Below are positions 46,364 to 56,579 of a stretch of DNA of 64,000 nucleotides, piece after piece. Numbering within the stretch: position 1 is the stretch's first letter; every line of letters starts with the position of its first letter. Under the pieces are notes generated by a model. The model had not been told where the DNA came from, searched no databases, and worked only from the letters and a program-made list of their open reading frames with translations. This DNA is from an uncultured Alphaproteobacteria bacterium. GTDB taxonomy: Bacteria; Pseudomonadota; Alphaproteobacteria; Rhodobacterales; Rhodobacteraceae. A program made the translations under genes and the position numbers. The stretch lies in contig CAJWEI010000009.1 in the NCBI GenBank assembly GCA_913031285.1, forward strand, positions 1-64,000, given 5' to 3'.

Positions 46364-48475
46364 ATGAAAAAAATTCCATTGGTTGGATATAGTAGTAAGC
46401 TCTCGGGTCGTCCTGGTGACCGTATTGATTTCATGGTTTCTAGTGAGCTTGATAGAGATTATTGCGCACAGCTTTTCAGATCTATCAGTGCTGACCCGAA
46501 TCCTAACGGGATGGGCATCGTTGAGCAGTGCTGTGACAAATTCTTTCCTAAGCGGAACTTTCAATCGCGACAGCAGAATTTCCACCCTGGCTCGTATGGC
46601 TTGACCAATACGAGCGTGCAGATTGAAGTGATGTCCTCAGTAAGGCTTTCAGCATTGATCTATCCAACTTTGCGTTGTTCCAATGAACAATCGATCCTGG
46701 AGTATGGCCGTTTTGGGATAGCTTTGGATGTTCAAGGCAGCGTGGTGTTGCGCGTTGATGAAACTATTGTCAGAAGTACCCATCCTGTCGAGTTGCGCCG
46801 ATGGTACAGAGTTGAAGGGTACATTGGTATCTCGGGCGAAATGTCTCTAACGTTAGAACGAGTTGATGGCTCACAGCCTGCATCTAAGGTGCTTAAGAAC
46901 TCCATGTCAGTGGGGAAATTGGACCAGATTGCAGAAGTCACAATTGCAGCTAGACTGTCAGATAGTAGCATAATTAATTATTTTAATGGAAAAATAGAGT
47001 CACCCCAAATTAGCAAGGATGGCTATACTTTAGCTTCTTGGGACTTTTCTAAAGATATTTCCAGCATGACTGTGCCAGGAGACGAATGCCCAGATTTAAA
47101 GCTCATAAATGCGCCAACGCGAGCTGTGACCGGTACTTTGTGGGACGCAAGTGAAATGAATTGGCAGCATAAGCCGGATCATTACGCAGCAATAGCATTC
47201 CATCAGGACGATATTTACGACTTTGGCTGGCAGTCTGATTTTAGCTTTGTAATTCCAGAGAACATGCCATCCGGTGTATATGTTATGCGTATCTCACTTG
47301 GCGCGTTTTATGATGCTATGCCGTTTTTTGTCTGCCCGAAACTCGGTCAGCCTACTGCGAAGGCCTGTGTGCTAGTTTCAACCTTCACCTATTCCATTTA
47401 TGGAAACCATGCTCGCCCTGATTATGAGCCATCTTGGCTGAAACGAATGAATGACTGGAATGCCTACCCCAATAATCCAGCTGTCTTTAGTGATTATGGC
47501 CTGTCGACTTATAATAATCATCCAGATGGAACTGGCATTTGTCATGCTTCGCATAAAAGACCACTGTTCAACTTGCGTCCTGGGTATCTGACCTTTGGGC
47601 AGGCGGAGTGCTCAGGCTTGCGACATTTTCAAGCCGATAGTCATTTGATTTCTTGGTTGCACGCTAAAGATATCTCCTATGATATTGTGACGGACGAAGA
47701 GTTACACAATGATGGTGTCGTCGCAATTAGTGGCTATGATGCAGTAATTACTGGCAGTCATCCAGAATATCATACCACAGAAACATTGGATGCTTTGACG
47801 AATTATCGAGATAAAGGTGGGGCTCTCCATTACTTGGGTGGCAATGGCTTCTATTGGCGAATTGCTCGCCATAAAGACGACCCAAGCCTCTTAGAGATCC
47901 GCCGGGCGGAGGATGGTCTCAGAGCTTGGGCGTCAGAGCCTGGCGAATATTACAACGCATTCGATGGTGCTTATGGCGGTCTTTGGCGGCGGAGTGGCCG
48001 CGCACCTCAACAACTTGTTGGAATTGGCTTTACTGCTCAGGGTACATTTGATGGCATGCCCTATCATAGAGTGTGTCGCAATCCAAAATTTGACTGGGTA
48101 TTTGAAGGTATTGATGATGAACTGATAGGTGACTTTGGTTTTAGCGGTAATGGCGCCGCTGGGTTCGAGTTGGATCGAATGGATATAAAGCTTGATGCAG
48201 GTCATGACATCACAGTTCTTGCGCAATCCTTTGCAACAGGGTCCAAATTTATCCTGGTACCGGAGGAGCAACTGACGCATCTGACTAATCTGTCAGGAGG
48301 CCCGGAGGAGGATGTGATGCGAGCAGATATGGTATATTTCGAAACGCCCAGTGGGGGAAAGGTTTTTTCAGTTGGTTCTATAACCTTCTGTGGAAGCCTA
48401 CCATGGAATAATTTTGAAAATAACGTATCCCGCTTGCTTTTAAATGTACTTTCAAGAAGTATTGGTGATCATTGA
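46364..48475 (+). CDS. N,N-dimethylformamidase large-subunit-like protein
   Basis: A 703-residue protein resembling the Paracoccus N,N-dimethylformamidase large subunit, which hydrolyses dimethylformamide to dimethylamine and formate using a mononuclear iron held by two tyrosines and a carboxylate. Candidate site segments are conserved: YGLSTYNNHPDG near residue 377, ITGSHPEYHT near 465 and AAGFELDRMD near 600. A beta-sandwich region precedes these, about residues 1-250. The ATG follows AGAGG; the upstream frame extension is not needed. The small subunit is absent, so activity and substrate may differ. Confidence 0.88.
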   Translation: MKKIPLVGYSSKLSGRPGDRIDFMVSSELDRDYCAQLFRSISADPNPNGMGIVEQCCDKFFPKRNFQSRQQNFHPGSYGLTNTSVQIEVMSSVRLSALIYPTLRCSNEQSILEYGRFGIALDVQGSVVLRVDETIVRSTHPVELRRWYRVEGYIGISGEMSLTLERVDGSQPASKVLKNSMSVGKLDQIAEVTIAARLSDSSIINYFNGKIESPQISKDGYTLASWDFSKDISSMTVPGDECPDLKLINAPTRAVTGTLWDASEMNWQHKPDHYAAIAFHQDDIYDFGWQSDFSFVIPENMPSGVYVMRISLGAFYDAMPFFVCPKLGQPTAKACVLVSTFTYSIYGNHARPDYEPSWLKRMNDWNAYPNNPAVFSDYGLSTYNNHPDGTGICHASHKRPLFNLRPGYLTFGQAECSGLRHFQADSHLISWLHAKDISYDIVTDEELHNDGVVAISGYDAVITGSHPEYHTTETLDALTNYRDKGGALHYLGGNGFYWRIARHKDDPSLLEIRRAEDGLRAWASEPGEYYNAFDGAYGGLWRRSGRAPQQLVGIGFTAQGTFDGMPYHRVCRNPKFDWVFEGIDDELIGDFGFSGNGAAGFELDRMDIKLDAGHDITVLAQSFATGSKFILVPEEQLTHLTNLSGGPEEDVMRADMVYFETPSGGKVFSVGSITFCGSLPWNNFENNVSRLLLNVLSRSIGDH

Positions 48476-48516
48476 TAATAGCGAAGTGGTGTCTATGTCT
48501 GATTGACTGAAATTTA

Positions 48517-49923
48517 TTATTGAAGCCTGCCCAGATTTGGTCTTTCTGCTACATTAAGTGCTGTCTCCAATGCAATTCCTAACTTCAGTGTGAATGCTTC
48601 CTGCCCAGCTGGCGCCACAATTTGCAAACTGGTAGGCAAGCCTGACTGGCTTGGCGCCATGGGTAGCGCGAGAGCACACATATCGATGTAATTGAACGGG
48701 CGCGTAAAATGGCCTGGTGAAGTGTCTTCATTGATATCATCTAGTTTGGGAGCTGGTTCTGTTAAAGTTGGGGTAAGTAGAGCGTCAAAACTTTCCATAG
48801 CCATGGCAAAATTAATCTGATCATTTTGCCGCTTCTGCAGTCTCTTCAAATGGCTTTCTTCTGTTATACTGCGCCCAACCAGCATTCTTTTACGGACATG
48901 AGGATCCATTTTTTTGCTTAGATTTTCATACATTTCATGGTGATTCAGGTAACCTTCGTAAATTGTAATTGCTCCATTTGCATCAGCCATTTCTCGATAT
49001 GGCTCAGGAGCTTTGAAAATTTTCAACTCTGCACCTAAAGGTTCAAGTAGGTTTAAGGCTGCATCATAGCTTGCCAGCATAGCTGGGTTGCAGACTTGGC
49101 GCTCGGCGGGCTCTAGAACTCCTAATTTTAGTCCCTTTAAGATCGACAATTTTGTATCAGCGAGGCCATCCATTTCTGTCATATCTCGGTCAATATCCAT
49201 ACTAGGCACACCAGACATAATTGCGAACATAAGAGCTAGATCTTGAACGCTACGAGCCATTGGCCCAGGCGTGTCAAGCGAATTTGAGAGTGGCATAATC
49301 CCATCAGTTGGTAGGCATGCCTTGCTGACTTTCAAGCCAGCAAGTCCACAATAGGCTGCTGGCAGCCTTATGGAGCCGCCGGTATCACTTCCAGTTGCAC
49401 ACATCGCCATACCGCTCGCTACAGCAACACCAGAACCAGAGGATGAACCGCCAGGGACCCGCTCGTGTTCCAGATCCCAAGGGTTTCGTGGTGTTCCCAT
49501 ATGATGATTAGTACCCCATCCGCCAAGTGCACACTCAACTGTCTTTGTCTTACCTAGCAGTATTCCACCGGCATCCAAAAGTCGTTTGGCGATACTTCCT
49601 GTTTGAGATGAGACGCGACCCCGCATTTCCCATGACCCGTAACTTGTTATATGGCCAGCTAGGTCGTAAATATCTTTCAATGCAAAGGGAACGCCATGAA
49701 ATGGACCAATACGTTGGTTTGCTGCAAATGCAGCATCGGCTGATTTTGCTGCCCTAAGAGCACTGGTTCTATAGACTTTCTGATAACTACCTAAGGAGGT
49801 GTCAAGCAACTCAATACGGGCTAGTTGCGCAGCGATGACATCACTAGGTAATAAAGATTTTTGACAAAACGCTTTTGATAACGAAATTATAGAGGCATAT
49901 GGATTTCGTAACAAATCATTCAT
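48517..49923 (-). CDS. Amidase (amidase-signature family)
   Basis: A 468-residue serine amidase. The signature segment is GGSSSGSGVAVASGMAMC with the catalytic serine pair, and the catalytic lysine is in FALKDIYDLAG. The family hydrolyses diverse amides; GatA is an alternative reading but the genomic context (peptide-type ABC importer 66 bases upstream) favours a catabolic enzyme acting on the imported compound. It converges with the dimethylformamidase-like gene. Confidence 0.9.
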   Translation of the reverse strand: MNDLLRNPYASIISLSKAFCQKSLLPSDVIAAQLARIELLDTSLGSYQKVYRTSALRAAKSADAAFAANQRIGPFHGVPFALKDIYDLAGHITSYGSWEMRGRVSSQTGSIAKRLLDAGGILLGKTKTVECALGGWGTNHHMGTPRNPWDLEHERVPGGSSSGSGVAVASGMAMCATGSDTGGSIRLPAAYCGLAGLKVSKACLPTDGIMPLSNSLDTPGPMARSVQDLALMFAIMSGVPSMDIDRDMTEMDGLADTKLSILKGLKLGVLEPAERQVCNPAMLASYDAALNLLEPLGAELKIFKAPEPYREMADANGAITIYEGYLNHHEMYENLSKKMDPHVRKRMLVGRSITEESHLKRLQKRQNDQINFAMAMESFDALLTPTLTEPAPKLDDINEDTSPGHFTRPFNYIDMCALALPMAPSQSGLPTSLQIVAPAGQEAFTLKLGIALETALNVAERPNLGRLQ

Positions 49924-49989
49924 AATAGATGACTTTCAGGTAGCATACAAGTAGCACGTTGTTCGATTGAAACCTTACTGTCAGTGGTA

Positions 49990-51618
49990 TTAATTAGCCA
50001 ACTGTCGATCCCATTTTTGGCCAGGAACAGCTGCCAGTAGCTCGCGCGTATAGCTGTGTTGCGGTGCATCAAAGACTTCTCGGGTTGCGCCAGTTTCGAC
50101 GATCTCACCATATCGCATAACAGCTAATCTGTCACAGACTTGGGCGGCAACCCGAAGGTCATGCGTAATGAATACCATTGAAAGGTTCATTCTTTCCCGT
50201 ATTTCATCAAGTAGTTTCAAAATCTGAGCTTGTATCGACACATCCAGAGCCGAGACTGGTTCATCGGCCATCAAAATTTCTGGATCCAGCGCTAGAGCGC
50301 GCGCTATACCGATCCGTTGTCTTTGTCCACCAGAGAACTCGTGTGGATACCGATTAAATGCACGTACATCTAAACCAACAATTTCTAGTAATTCGCGAGC
50401 TCGCGTTTGGGCCGTTTGTCGATCTGCACCTTGGATCATTGGCCCCTGTGATATAATCTCTCCAACTTTAACGCGTGGATTAAGAGAGGCAAAAGGGTCC
50501 TGAAATACCATCTGAATCTTGGCTCTCCATGGCCTCATATCTGCGCGGTTAAGGTTGCAGATATTCACGCCATCAAGCATTATTTTACCGCTGTCGCTGT
50601 CCATTAAACGGATAATACAGCGTGCCAGTGTCGATTTTCCTGATCCGCTTTCTCCCACCACGCCCAAGGTCTCACCGCTGCGCAAGTCCAAAGTCACATC
50701 CTTAACAGCATGTACGAAGCGATTGGGCTTCCCCATTCCAAAAAAGCTTTTGCCGCCTCCAAACCTTTTTTGAATACTCTCAGTGGACAGAACAATTTTG
50801 TCTGACCGAGTGCGTGGAGCTCGAGGCACAAGGCTAGGTACTGACGCAATCAGCGCCCGTGTGTAACGATGTTCGGGCTTGTTTAGAACCTTATCGACAG
50901 AGCCGGTCTCTACGATACGTCCGTATTGCATCACCGCCACTCGATCAGCGATGTCAGCGACAACTCCAAAATCATGAGTAATGAACAATACACCACTCTT
51001 ATGAATAGCCTGCATATCACTGATGAGTTTAAGAATTTTCGCTTGCGTAGTGACATCCAGTGCGGTCGTCGGTTCATCTGCGATTAATATTTTTGGTTCC
51101 AATGCCAGCGCCATCGCGATCATTGCCCGCTGCCGTTGCCCTCCGGAAAGCTCGTGCGGGTAAGCGGCAACGATTTGCTCGGGATCGGGTAATTTAACGT
51201 CTTCAAGTAACTCTATGGCGCGCAGACGGCGCTCTCGTTGAGACATCTTGACATGGAAGCGGAAAATTTCGTCGATCTGGACACCAATCGTCATTACTGG
51301 ATTTAGCGCTGTCATGGGTTCTTGAAAAATCATAGATATTTCGCTGCCGCGGATCTGCCGCATGCGCGGATCAGACGCTTTAGTCAGATCTTCACCGCAA
51401 AACTCTATTTTGCCCTTTGAAATCCGGACATGCGGTGCAGGCAAGAGGCCCATCAGCGCGCGGGCGGTGAGCGATTTCCCTGACCCGCTTTCACCAACGA
51501 TACAAAGAGTCTCTCCCGGTGATAAATCGACGGTCAGATTTTCTACCGCAAGATTACGCTCTGAACCCTCTGGTAGCGAAATATCTAAATCAGATATTTT
51601 AAGGAGTTTATCAGTCAA
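49990..51618 (-). CDS. Fused peptide ABC ATPase (DppD-DppF)
   Basis: A 542-residue protein with two complete ATPase domains, about residues 5-265 and 275-530. Each has [16 protein letters not shown] or FSGGQRQR, and an ADEP Walker B, as well as the C-terminal oligopeptide extension. The start is TTG, overlapping the upstream permease stop as TTGA. It energises the importer encoded by the two permease genes and the binding protein upstream. Confidence 0.94.
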   Translation of the reverse strand: MTDKLLKISDLDISLPEGSERNLAVENLTVDLSPGETLCIVGESGSGKSLTARALMGLLPAPHVRISKGKIEFCGEDLTKASDPRMRQIRGSEISMIFQEPMTALNPVMTIGVQIDEIFRFHVKMSQRERRLRAIELLEDVKLPDPEQIVAAYPHELSGGQRQRAMIAMALALEPKILIADEPTTALDVTTQAKILKLISDMQAIHKSGVLFITHDFGVVADIADRVAVMQYGRIVETGSVDKVLNKPEHRYTRALIASVPSLVPRAPRTRSDKIVLSTESIQKRFGGGKSFFGMGKPNRFVHAVKDVTLDLRSGETLGVVGESGSGKSTLARCIIRLMDSDSGKIMLDGVNICNLNRADMRPWRAKIQMVFQDPFASLNPRVKVGEIISQGPMIQGADRQTAQTRARELLEIVGLDVRAFNRYPHEFSGGQRQRIGIARALALDPEILMADEPVSALDVSIQAQILKLLDEIRERMNLSMVFITHDLRVAAQVCDRLAVMRYGEIVETGATREVFDAPQHSYTRELLAAVPGQKWDRQLAN

Positions 51619-52448
51619 TTTCGTTCTCTCAAACGGGGGTTCAAAGCATCGTTTAGACCCTCGCCAACAAGATTAATAGCTAGAACAGTGATTAGGATGG
51701 CAATCCCAGGAAAAGTGCAGATCCACCAAGCAACTCTTAACATTGATCTGCCATCGCTTATTATAAAACCCCAGCTCATTACGTTTGGATCGCCCAATCC
51801 TAAAAAGGCCAGGCCACTTTCAACTAAAATTGCGGTAGCTACCATTAGTGATCCAATTACAATGATTGGACTCAGGCAGTTGGGGAGAATTTCAGCTAAC
51901 ATGATCCTAAGATCTCCCATACCCAGGGTGTGACAGGCTTGTACAAACTCTCTATTTTTTAGTGCAAGGAATTCTCCACGCACCAAACGGGCGACCGCTG
52001 GCCAAGATACCACTGTAATTGCAATAACAACACTTTCGATAGAGGGCTTCATTATTGCTACAAGTAGAATTGCGAAAATAAAGGAAGGTATTGTTTGAAA
52101 GACCTCAGTGACGCGCATCAAAATATCGTCGACTAAGCCGCCATAATATCCAGCGAGGGCGCCAAAGATCACACCAATAAAAACCGCAGCTATTGTAGCA
52201 ATTAAGCCAATTAGAAGAGATGTTTTCGCACCGTGCGCAATCCCTGCCGCCACATCGCGGCCAATAGAGTCGCTACCCAAAAGAAAACCGTTTTCTCCAG
52301 GCCCTGATAGTGGAAACCTAGAATAAAGAAACGGATCATTAGGGTAGATTAGGTTAGCAATCGATGCGAGGAAGATTACACACCCAAGAATGATAAGTCC
52401 CAGCACTGCCTGTCGGTTGCACGAAAATCTATTCCAGAACTCTGTCAT
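51615..52448 (-). CDS. Peptide-type ABC permease (DppC type)
   Basis: A 277-residue inner-membrane permease with about six helices. The cytoplasmic EAA motif is FVQACHTLGMGDLRIMLAEILP. The N-terminal cytoplasmic part and the sequence DSIGRDVAAGIAHGAKTSLLIG are typical of DppC/OppC. It begins just past the stop of the partner permease gene. Confidence 0.93.
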   Translation of the reverse strand: MTEFWNRFSCNRQAVLGLIILGCVIFLASIANLIYPNDPFLYSRFPLSGPGENGFLLGSDSIGRDVAAGIAHGAKTSLLIGLIATIAAVFIGVIFGALAGYYGGLVDDILMRVTEVFQTIPSFIFAILLVAIMKPSIESVVIAITVVSWPAVARLVRGEFLALKNREFVQACHTLGMGDLRIMLAEILPNCLSPIIVIGSLMVATAILVESGLAFLGLGDPNVMSWGFIISDGRSMLRVAWWICTFPGIAILITVLAINLVGEGLNDALNPRLRERN

Positions 52449-52449
52449 A

Positions 52450-53436
52450 TCAATTCACTTCTATTCTGGGGTCAAGGAAACAATAGATCACATCAACAAC
52501 GAGATTTACGGCTACAACCAAGCCGGATGATAACAAAAAGATTCCCAAGAGTAGGTTAAGGTCACGCGCGAAGAGGGACTCAAATGCAAGCATGCCCAAT
52601 CCCGGCCAAGCAAAAACGGATTCAACTATTACAGAACCTCCAATTAATGCTCCAACCTGAACGCCCGCCATTGTAACCACTGGTAAAAGTGCGTTTCTCA
52701 GCACGTGAATAAATGTGATTCTACGCTCAGAAACGCCTTTTGCCCGGGCTGTTATGACGTAATCCTGTCCATATTGTTCTAACATTGAAGCACGCATCAT
52801 CCGAGTGTAAAGAGCTAGATAAAATAGTGATAGAGTTATGGTTGGTAGTACCAAGTGGTGCGCAATATCCTTAAGACGATCAAAACCTTCGTAAAATGCA
52901 GCGCTATTTTCCATGCCACTTGTTGGGAACCAATCATTTTTGATTGAAAAAAGAATTATCATCATTAACCCAACCCAGAATAACGGTGTTGCGTAAGTGA
53001 TAAGAGCGAAAACGCTTACAACAGCATCTTTCCATGTGTTTAAATTTACTGCTGCAAAAAGTCCCAGCAACACTCCAAAGCCGACAGCCAAGAGTATAGT
53101 ACTCACCATCAGTAGTAACGTGGGCCAAAATCTATCAACAATTAATTCTGTTACTTGCATATCATGGCGGAATGAATAACCCAGATCCAGTTGAACTACA
53201 TTTTTGAGATAGTGTGCTAGTTGGACGGTTAGCGGCTTATCAAGGCCAAATTTTTTTCGCATTTCTTCCATATATTCTGGGGTTGCTGATCCAGCCTCGC
53301 CTGCCAGCACATCAACGGCGTCTCCTTCAGCCAAATTGAGGAGAAAAAAGTTCATCACAACTATCGCAAGAATAATAGGTATACCTTGTAACAACCTTCG
53401 GGAGACATAACGAAGAATTTTACTTGATCTGTTCAT
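52450..53436 (-). CDS. Peptide-type ABC permease (DppB type)
   Basis: A 328-residue permease of the DppB/OppB class. It starts with ILRYVSRRLLQGIPIILAIVV and contains TARAKGVSERRITFIHVLRNALLP, the ATPase-contact loop. It follows the binding-protein gene after a 118-base gap that contains a strong terminator-like hairpin. Confidence 0.94.
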   Translation of the reverse strand: MNRSSKILRYVSRRLLQGIPIILAIVVMNFFLLNLAEGDAVDVLAGEAGSATPEYMEEMRKKFGLDKPLTVQLAHYLKNVVQLDLGYSFRHDMQVTELIVDRFWPTLLLMVSTILLAVGFGVLLGLFAAVNLNTWKDAVVSVFALITYATPLFWVGLMMIILFSIKNDWFPTSGMENSAAFYEGFDRLKDIAHHLVLPTITLSLFYLALYTRMMRASMLEQYGQDYVITARAKGVSERRITFIHVLRNALLPVVTMAGVQVGALIGGSVIVESVFAWPGLGMLAFESLFARDLNLLLGIFLLSSGLVVAVNLVVDVIYCFLDPRIEVN

Positions 53437-53506
53437 AATTTGGTCATCTTTAGAAAGTTCTTAATTTATTTGCGGGAGATTTATATCTCGCCACCTACGT
53501 TTAGTT

Positions 53507-53539
53507 AAAAAATGAGCCAGAGGAAGCCCCTGGCTCATT
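53507..53539 (-). terminator. Intrinsic terminator between the binding-protein and permease genes
   Basis: On the minus strand, AATGAGCCAG and CTGGCTCATT form a perfect 10-base stem with a 9-base loop, followed by a short T-run. A weaker second hairpin (GGCGAGAT / ATCTCCCGC) lies nearer the permease. They probably reduce read-through from the binding-protein gene. Confidence 0.85.
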
Positions 53540-53554
53540 AACATTAGTTAAGTC

Positions 53555-55147
53555 TTAGTCGATGTAAGCGTCACCGAAGGAAGCATAAGCACCCATTGCT
53601 GAGCCGTAAGCTCCTTTAAACTTGGTGTTGTAAACAGTCAAAAACTCAAGTTCAAAAAGGTTTACAACTGGCATGTCATTGGCAAGAATATTTTGAATCT
53701 CAAGGTATACTGCGGCACGCTTTTCGGCGTTTGGCTCTGTCATACCGGCACTTAAAAGAGTATCCAGATCTGGATTGCTATAACGCGAAGAGTTCACAAA
53801 ATGAGTCCCTTTACGGATCATGTTGCTGCCGTAGTGTCTGTGAACACCCAGAACTGGATCGGATAGCTGATAAAAGTAATTGAGGTTCATTTCGAAATCA
53901 TAATTATGATAAATCCGCTTTAACCAAGTGGGTACATCCTCATACCTTAGTTCAACCTTAATACCAATTTCACCAAGAACCTGTTGGATATATTGACCTC
54001 CCCGTTTCCAATCTTCCCCATAAGGAATAAGGTCAAACATCGCCGTCATTCGGACGCCATCACCATCTTTTTTATAACCCGCATCATCAAGGATTTTATT
54101 GGCCGTTGCTATGTCGCCGGTAGCGGGATAGTTCGGCATTGAGGCATGAAGGCCTGTTGCTGCAAAATTACTGGACAGGGCGCTAGTTGCTGGCTTTCCG
54201 TATCCAAAAAAGATCGTATCAATCATATACTGTCTATCAATTGCTGTCGAAATGGCGCGTCGGACTGCGGCATCTGTGAATGGGCCTTCTTTAGTATTAA
54301 ACTCGATCAGCGCCATCGGGTTTATCATTGAATAGCCATCAGTTGTAACGGAGATATTGTCTTTCTCTTTATTCAATCGAACCGCTTCAACATTTGAGAC
54401 GGCATTATAGGCTGCGTATAGAACTTCGCCTTTCTCCATCGCTGCTGCACGGGTTGATGCGTCTGGAACAAAACGTCCGACAATCCTGTCGAGATAGGGG
54501 CGGCCTTCTTTCCAATAGTTCTCATTTTTATCCAGCCTTATATATTGACCTTTTTTCCATTCATTAAATATAAATGGTCCAGTGCCAACTGGGCTATTTG
54601 CCAATTTTGCGCTCTTTATGTCTTGCCCTTCCAAGTGATGCTTGGGCACTATCGGCGATTCATATGAAGAGAGAGCGCGCAACATATATGGGGCTGGATT
54701 TTCAAGATTAAACACTGCTGTGTGTTCATCTGGTGTGTCGATACTCATTACTTCTTTGAATGAATTAGGGCCGCGCGGGTGAACTTTTTTGAGAACATCC
54801 ATAATTGTGAATTGTACATCTTCAGAAGTGAATGCTTCTCCATCATGCCAAGTGACTCCTTTACGCAGATTGAAGGTCACTGTTTTACCATCGTCACTTA
54901 CATCCACGCTTTCGGCTAACATAGGAACCATTTTCCCGTCATTGTCATAGTCGAATAAACCATCATAAATTTTTGGCCCCAACAATCCGATTGGACCGGA
55001 TGTGGAAACGTATCCAGCCATTGTTGGTGGTTCAGGCTGCACCAAAAATACTAATGAGCCGCCAGCTTGTTGCGCCTGTGCAGCAGCCCCGCTAAACGAA
55101 ATTGCCGCTGTTGTTAGGGCAAATTTTATAAATTTATGAGTCTTCAT
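53555..55147 (-). CDS. Peptide-type ABC transporter substrate-binding protein
   Basis: A periplasmic SBP_bac_5-family binding protein, 530 residues from the chosen start. The start is MKTHKFIKFALTTAAISF, preceded by GGGAG; 17 codons upstream in the open frame lack support. The signal peptide ends near AAAQAQQAGG. Conserved parts include DVSDDGKTVTFNLRKGVTWHDG and a C-terminal PVVNLFELEFL. These proteins bind oligopeptides, opines, amines or other small molecules; the ligand is unknown. Confidence 0.93.
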   Translation of the reverse strand: MKTHKFIKFALTTAAISFSGAAAQAQQAGGSLVFLVQPEPPTMAGYVSTSGPIGLLGPKIYDGLFDYDNDGKMVPMLAESVDVSDDGKTVTFNLRKGVTWHDGEAFTSEDVQFTIMDVLKKVHPRGPNSFKEVMSIDTPDEHTAVFNLENPAPYMLRALSSYESPIVPKHHLEGQDIKSAKLANSPVGTGPFIFNEWKKGQYIRLDKNENYWKEGRPYLDRIVGRFVPDASTRAAAMEKGEVLYAAYNAVSNVEAVRLNKEKDNISVTTDGYSMINPMALIEFNTKEGPFTDAAVRRAISTAIDRQYMIDTIFFGYGKPATSALSSNFAATGLHASMPNYPATGDIATANKILDDAGYKKDGDGVRMTAMFDLIPYGEDWKRGGQYIQQVLGEIGIKVELRYEDVPTWLKRIYHNYDFEMNLNYFYQLSDPVLGVHRHYGSNMIRKGTHFVNSSRYSNPDLDTLLSAGMTEPNAEKRAAVYLEIQNILANDMPVVNLFELEFLTVYNTKFKGAYGSAMGAYASFGDAYID

Positions 55148-55401
55148 TAACTTTCTCCCATTCGTTTGTTTACAAAGATATTCAGATACATTTAGCATAT
55201 AAGAGTCAACGAAAGAAAATAATTACATGAATTATGAATGAATTTTTTAAATTAAAATGTGGAGATGGTCCTTGTGAGTCTCGTCTTCAAAAATAGGGAG
55301 CATTTTGTCCAAAAATCAAATTCATTTTGGCACTAAAAGCTCTTTTTGGGAACTAGTTATGATCCCAAAACAAATCAATTTTGCAACAGCTTGAGATATA
55401 T

Positions 55402-56562
55402 TCAGATAGGTTTAAGGGTCTGTCTTGGGATTTTCTTATAAGCATCAAAAAAAGGCAACTCCACAATTTTGCATGCTTCAACCGCTCCCTTGGCTGAGTG
55501 TACTGATAGGTCATAAGTTGGCGATTTGTCAAACTTATGGAAACGAACATATCCGATGCCAGCATTGAGATTAGGGGAATATGCACCTGTTGTAACAAGA
55601 CCCACTTCGCAGGCCCCATCAAAGATCAAATCTCCTCCACTAGGAATTAAATCCGCACATAGCAAACCAAAAAGCCGCTTGCTTCGTGGCGCATTCAAGA
55701 GAGCATGTCGCCCAATAAAGCCCTGTTTCTCGAGATCGACAAATTTGTCTAGGCCTACTTCAAATGGGTTTACGGTTGTATTAAAATCGCTGCCACTGTC
55801 TAGAATACCGGCTTCGATCCGGCGAGTATTGATTGACTGCATGCTGCTGAAAATCATACCTTTTGGAGCGCCAATATTAAACAAATGATCCCACAGTAAA
55901 GTATAGTTTGTGTCTTGCCCAAGGGTATAAATCTCGTATCCAAGTTCTCCGGACCAGCCAGTACGAGACACATAAACCTTTTGCCCTGAAATTGTCACAA
56001 ATTTAGAATGAAAATACAGCAGTCTATGATCAACTTGGCCATTTGTTAATTTGTGCATGATTTCATAAGACTTTGGGCCTTGAAGCTGTAAAACCCGTGA
56101 GTGAGGGTCTGTAATTGTGACGTTATATCCATCACGATGGGCTAAGAGCCAAGTATCAAGATCCCCATCAGGATGTACAAACCAGAACCTATCTTGCGCC
56201 AGCCTGAACAAAATGCCATCCATAAAAAGACCTCCGTCGAACGTACAGGCGATTACATAGCGTCCACGACCGTTGGTCATATCGGATATTTTCCGCGAAA
56301 AAATATGCTCTAGAAAAGCAAGTACATCTGGCCCAGTTATCTCAATCGGTCGCTCGGGCACATCATAAAGCGCGGCATGTTTTCGGAGGGCCCAGTACGT
56401 CTCAACAGGATCATCACCATTATGATGTGCAAAATACCGCCCTGCAGCTAGTCTTAAAACAGTGTCTTTGTTTGCATAGCACGCATGAAATGGCGACAGT
56501 TCATTATTGCCAACGTAGACATCTTGAATTTTGCTTCGATCTAGAGCGGACAGATTAATCAT
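55402..56562 (-). CDS. GcvT-family folate-dependent protein
   Basis: A 386-residue member of the aminomethyltransferase/DmdA family. Visible parts are VLQLQGPKSYEIM, TGWSGELGYEIY and the C-terminal beta-barrel. It is distant from the true gcvT of this window, so a role in tetrahydrofolate-dependent demethylation of an N- or S-methyl compound is likely but the substrate is unknown. It does not look like canonical DMSP demethylase. It follows the VOC gene by 17 bases, and the binding-protein gene begins about 250 bases further. Confidence 0.82.
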   Translation of the reverse strand: MINLSALDRSKIQDVYVGNNELSPFHACYANKDTVLRLAAGRYFAHHNGDDPVETYWALRKHAALYDVPERPIEITGPDVLAFLEHIFSRKISDMTNGRGRYVIACTFDGGLFMDGILFRLAQDRFWFVHPDGDLDTWLLAHRDGYNVTITDPHSRVLQLQGPKSYEIMHKLTNGQVDHRLLYFHSKFVTISGQKVYVSRTGWSGELGYEIYTLGQDTNYTLLWDHLFNIGAPKGMIFSSMQSINTRRIEAGILDSGSDFNTTVNPFEVGLDKFVDLEKQGFIGRHALLNAPRSKRLFGLLCADLIPSGGDLIFDGACEVGLVTTGAYSPNLNAGIGYVRFHKFDKSPTYDLSVHSAKGAVEACKIVELPFFDAYKKIPRQTLKPI

Positions 56563-56579
56563 GTTGTTTTCTTGGTGTA

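Noticed and set aside
55402-56562. Annotation as a second gcvT or as DMSP demethylase DmdA
   Set aside because: It is too divergent from the gcvT of this window and lacks resemblance to the DmdA stretches I can recall, so only the family is called.
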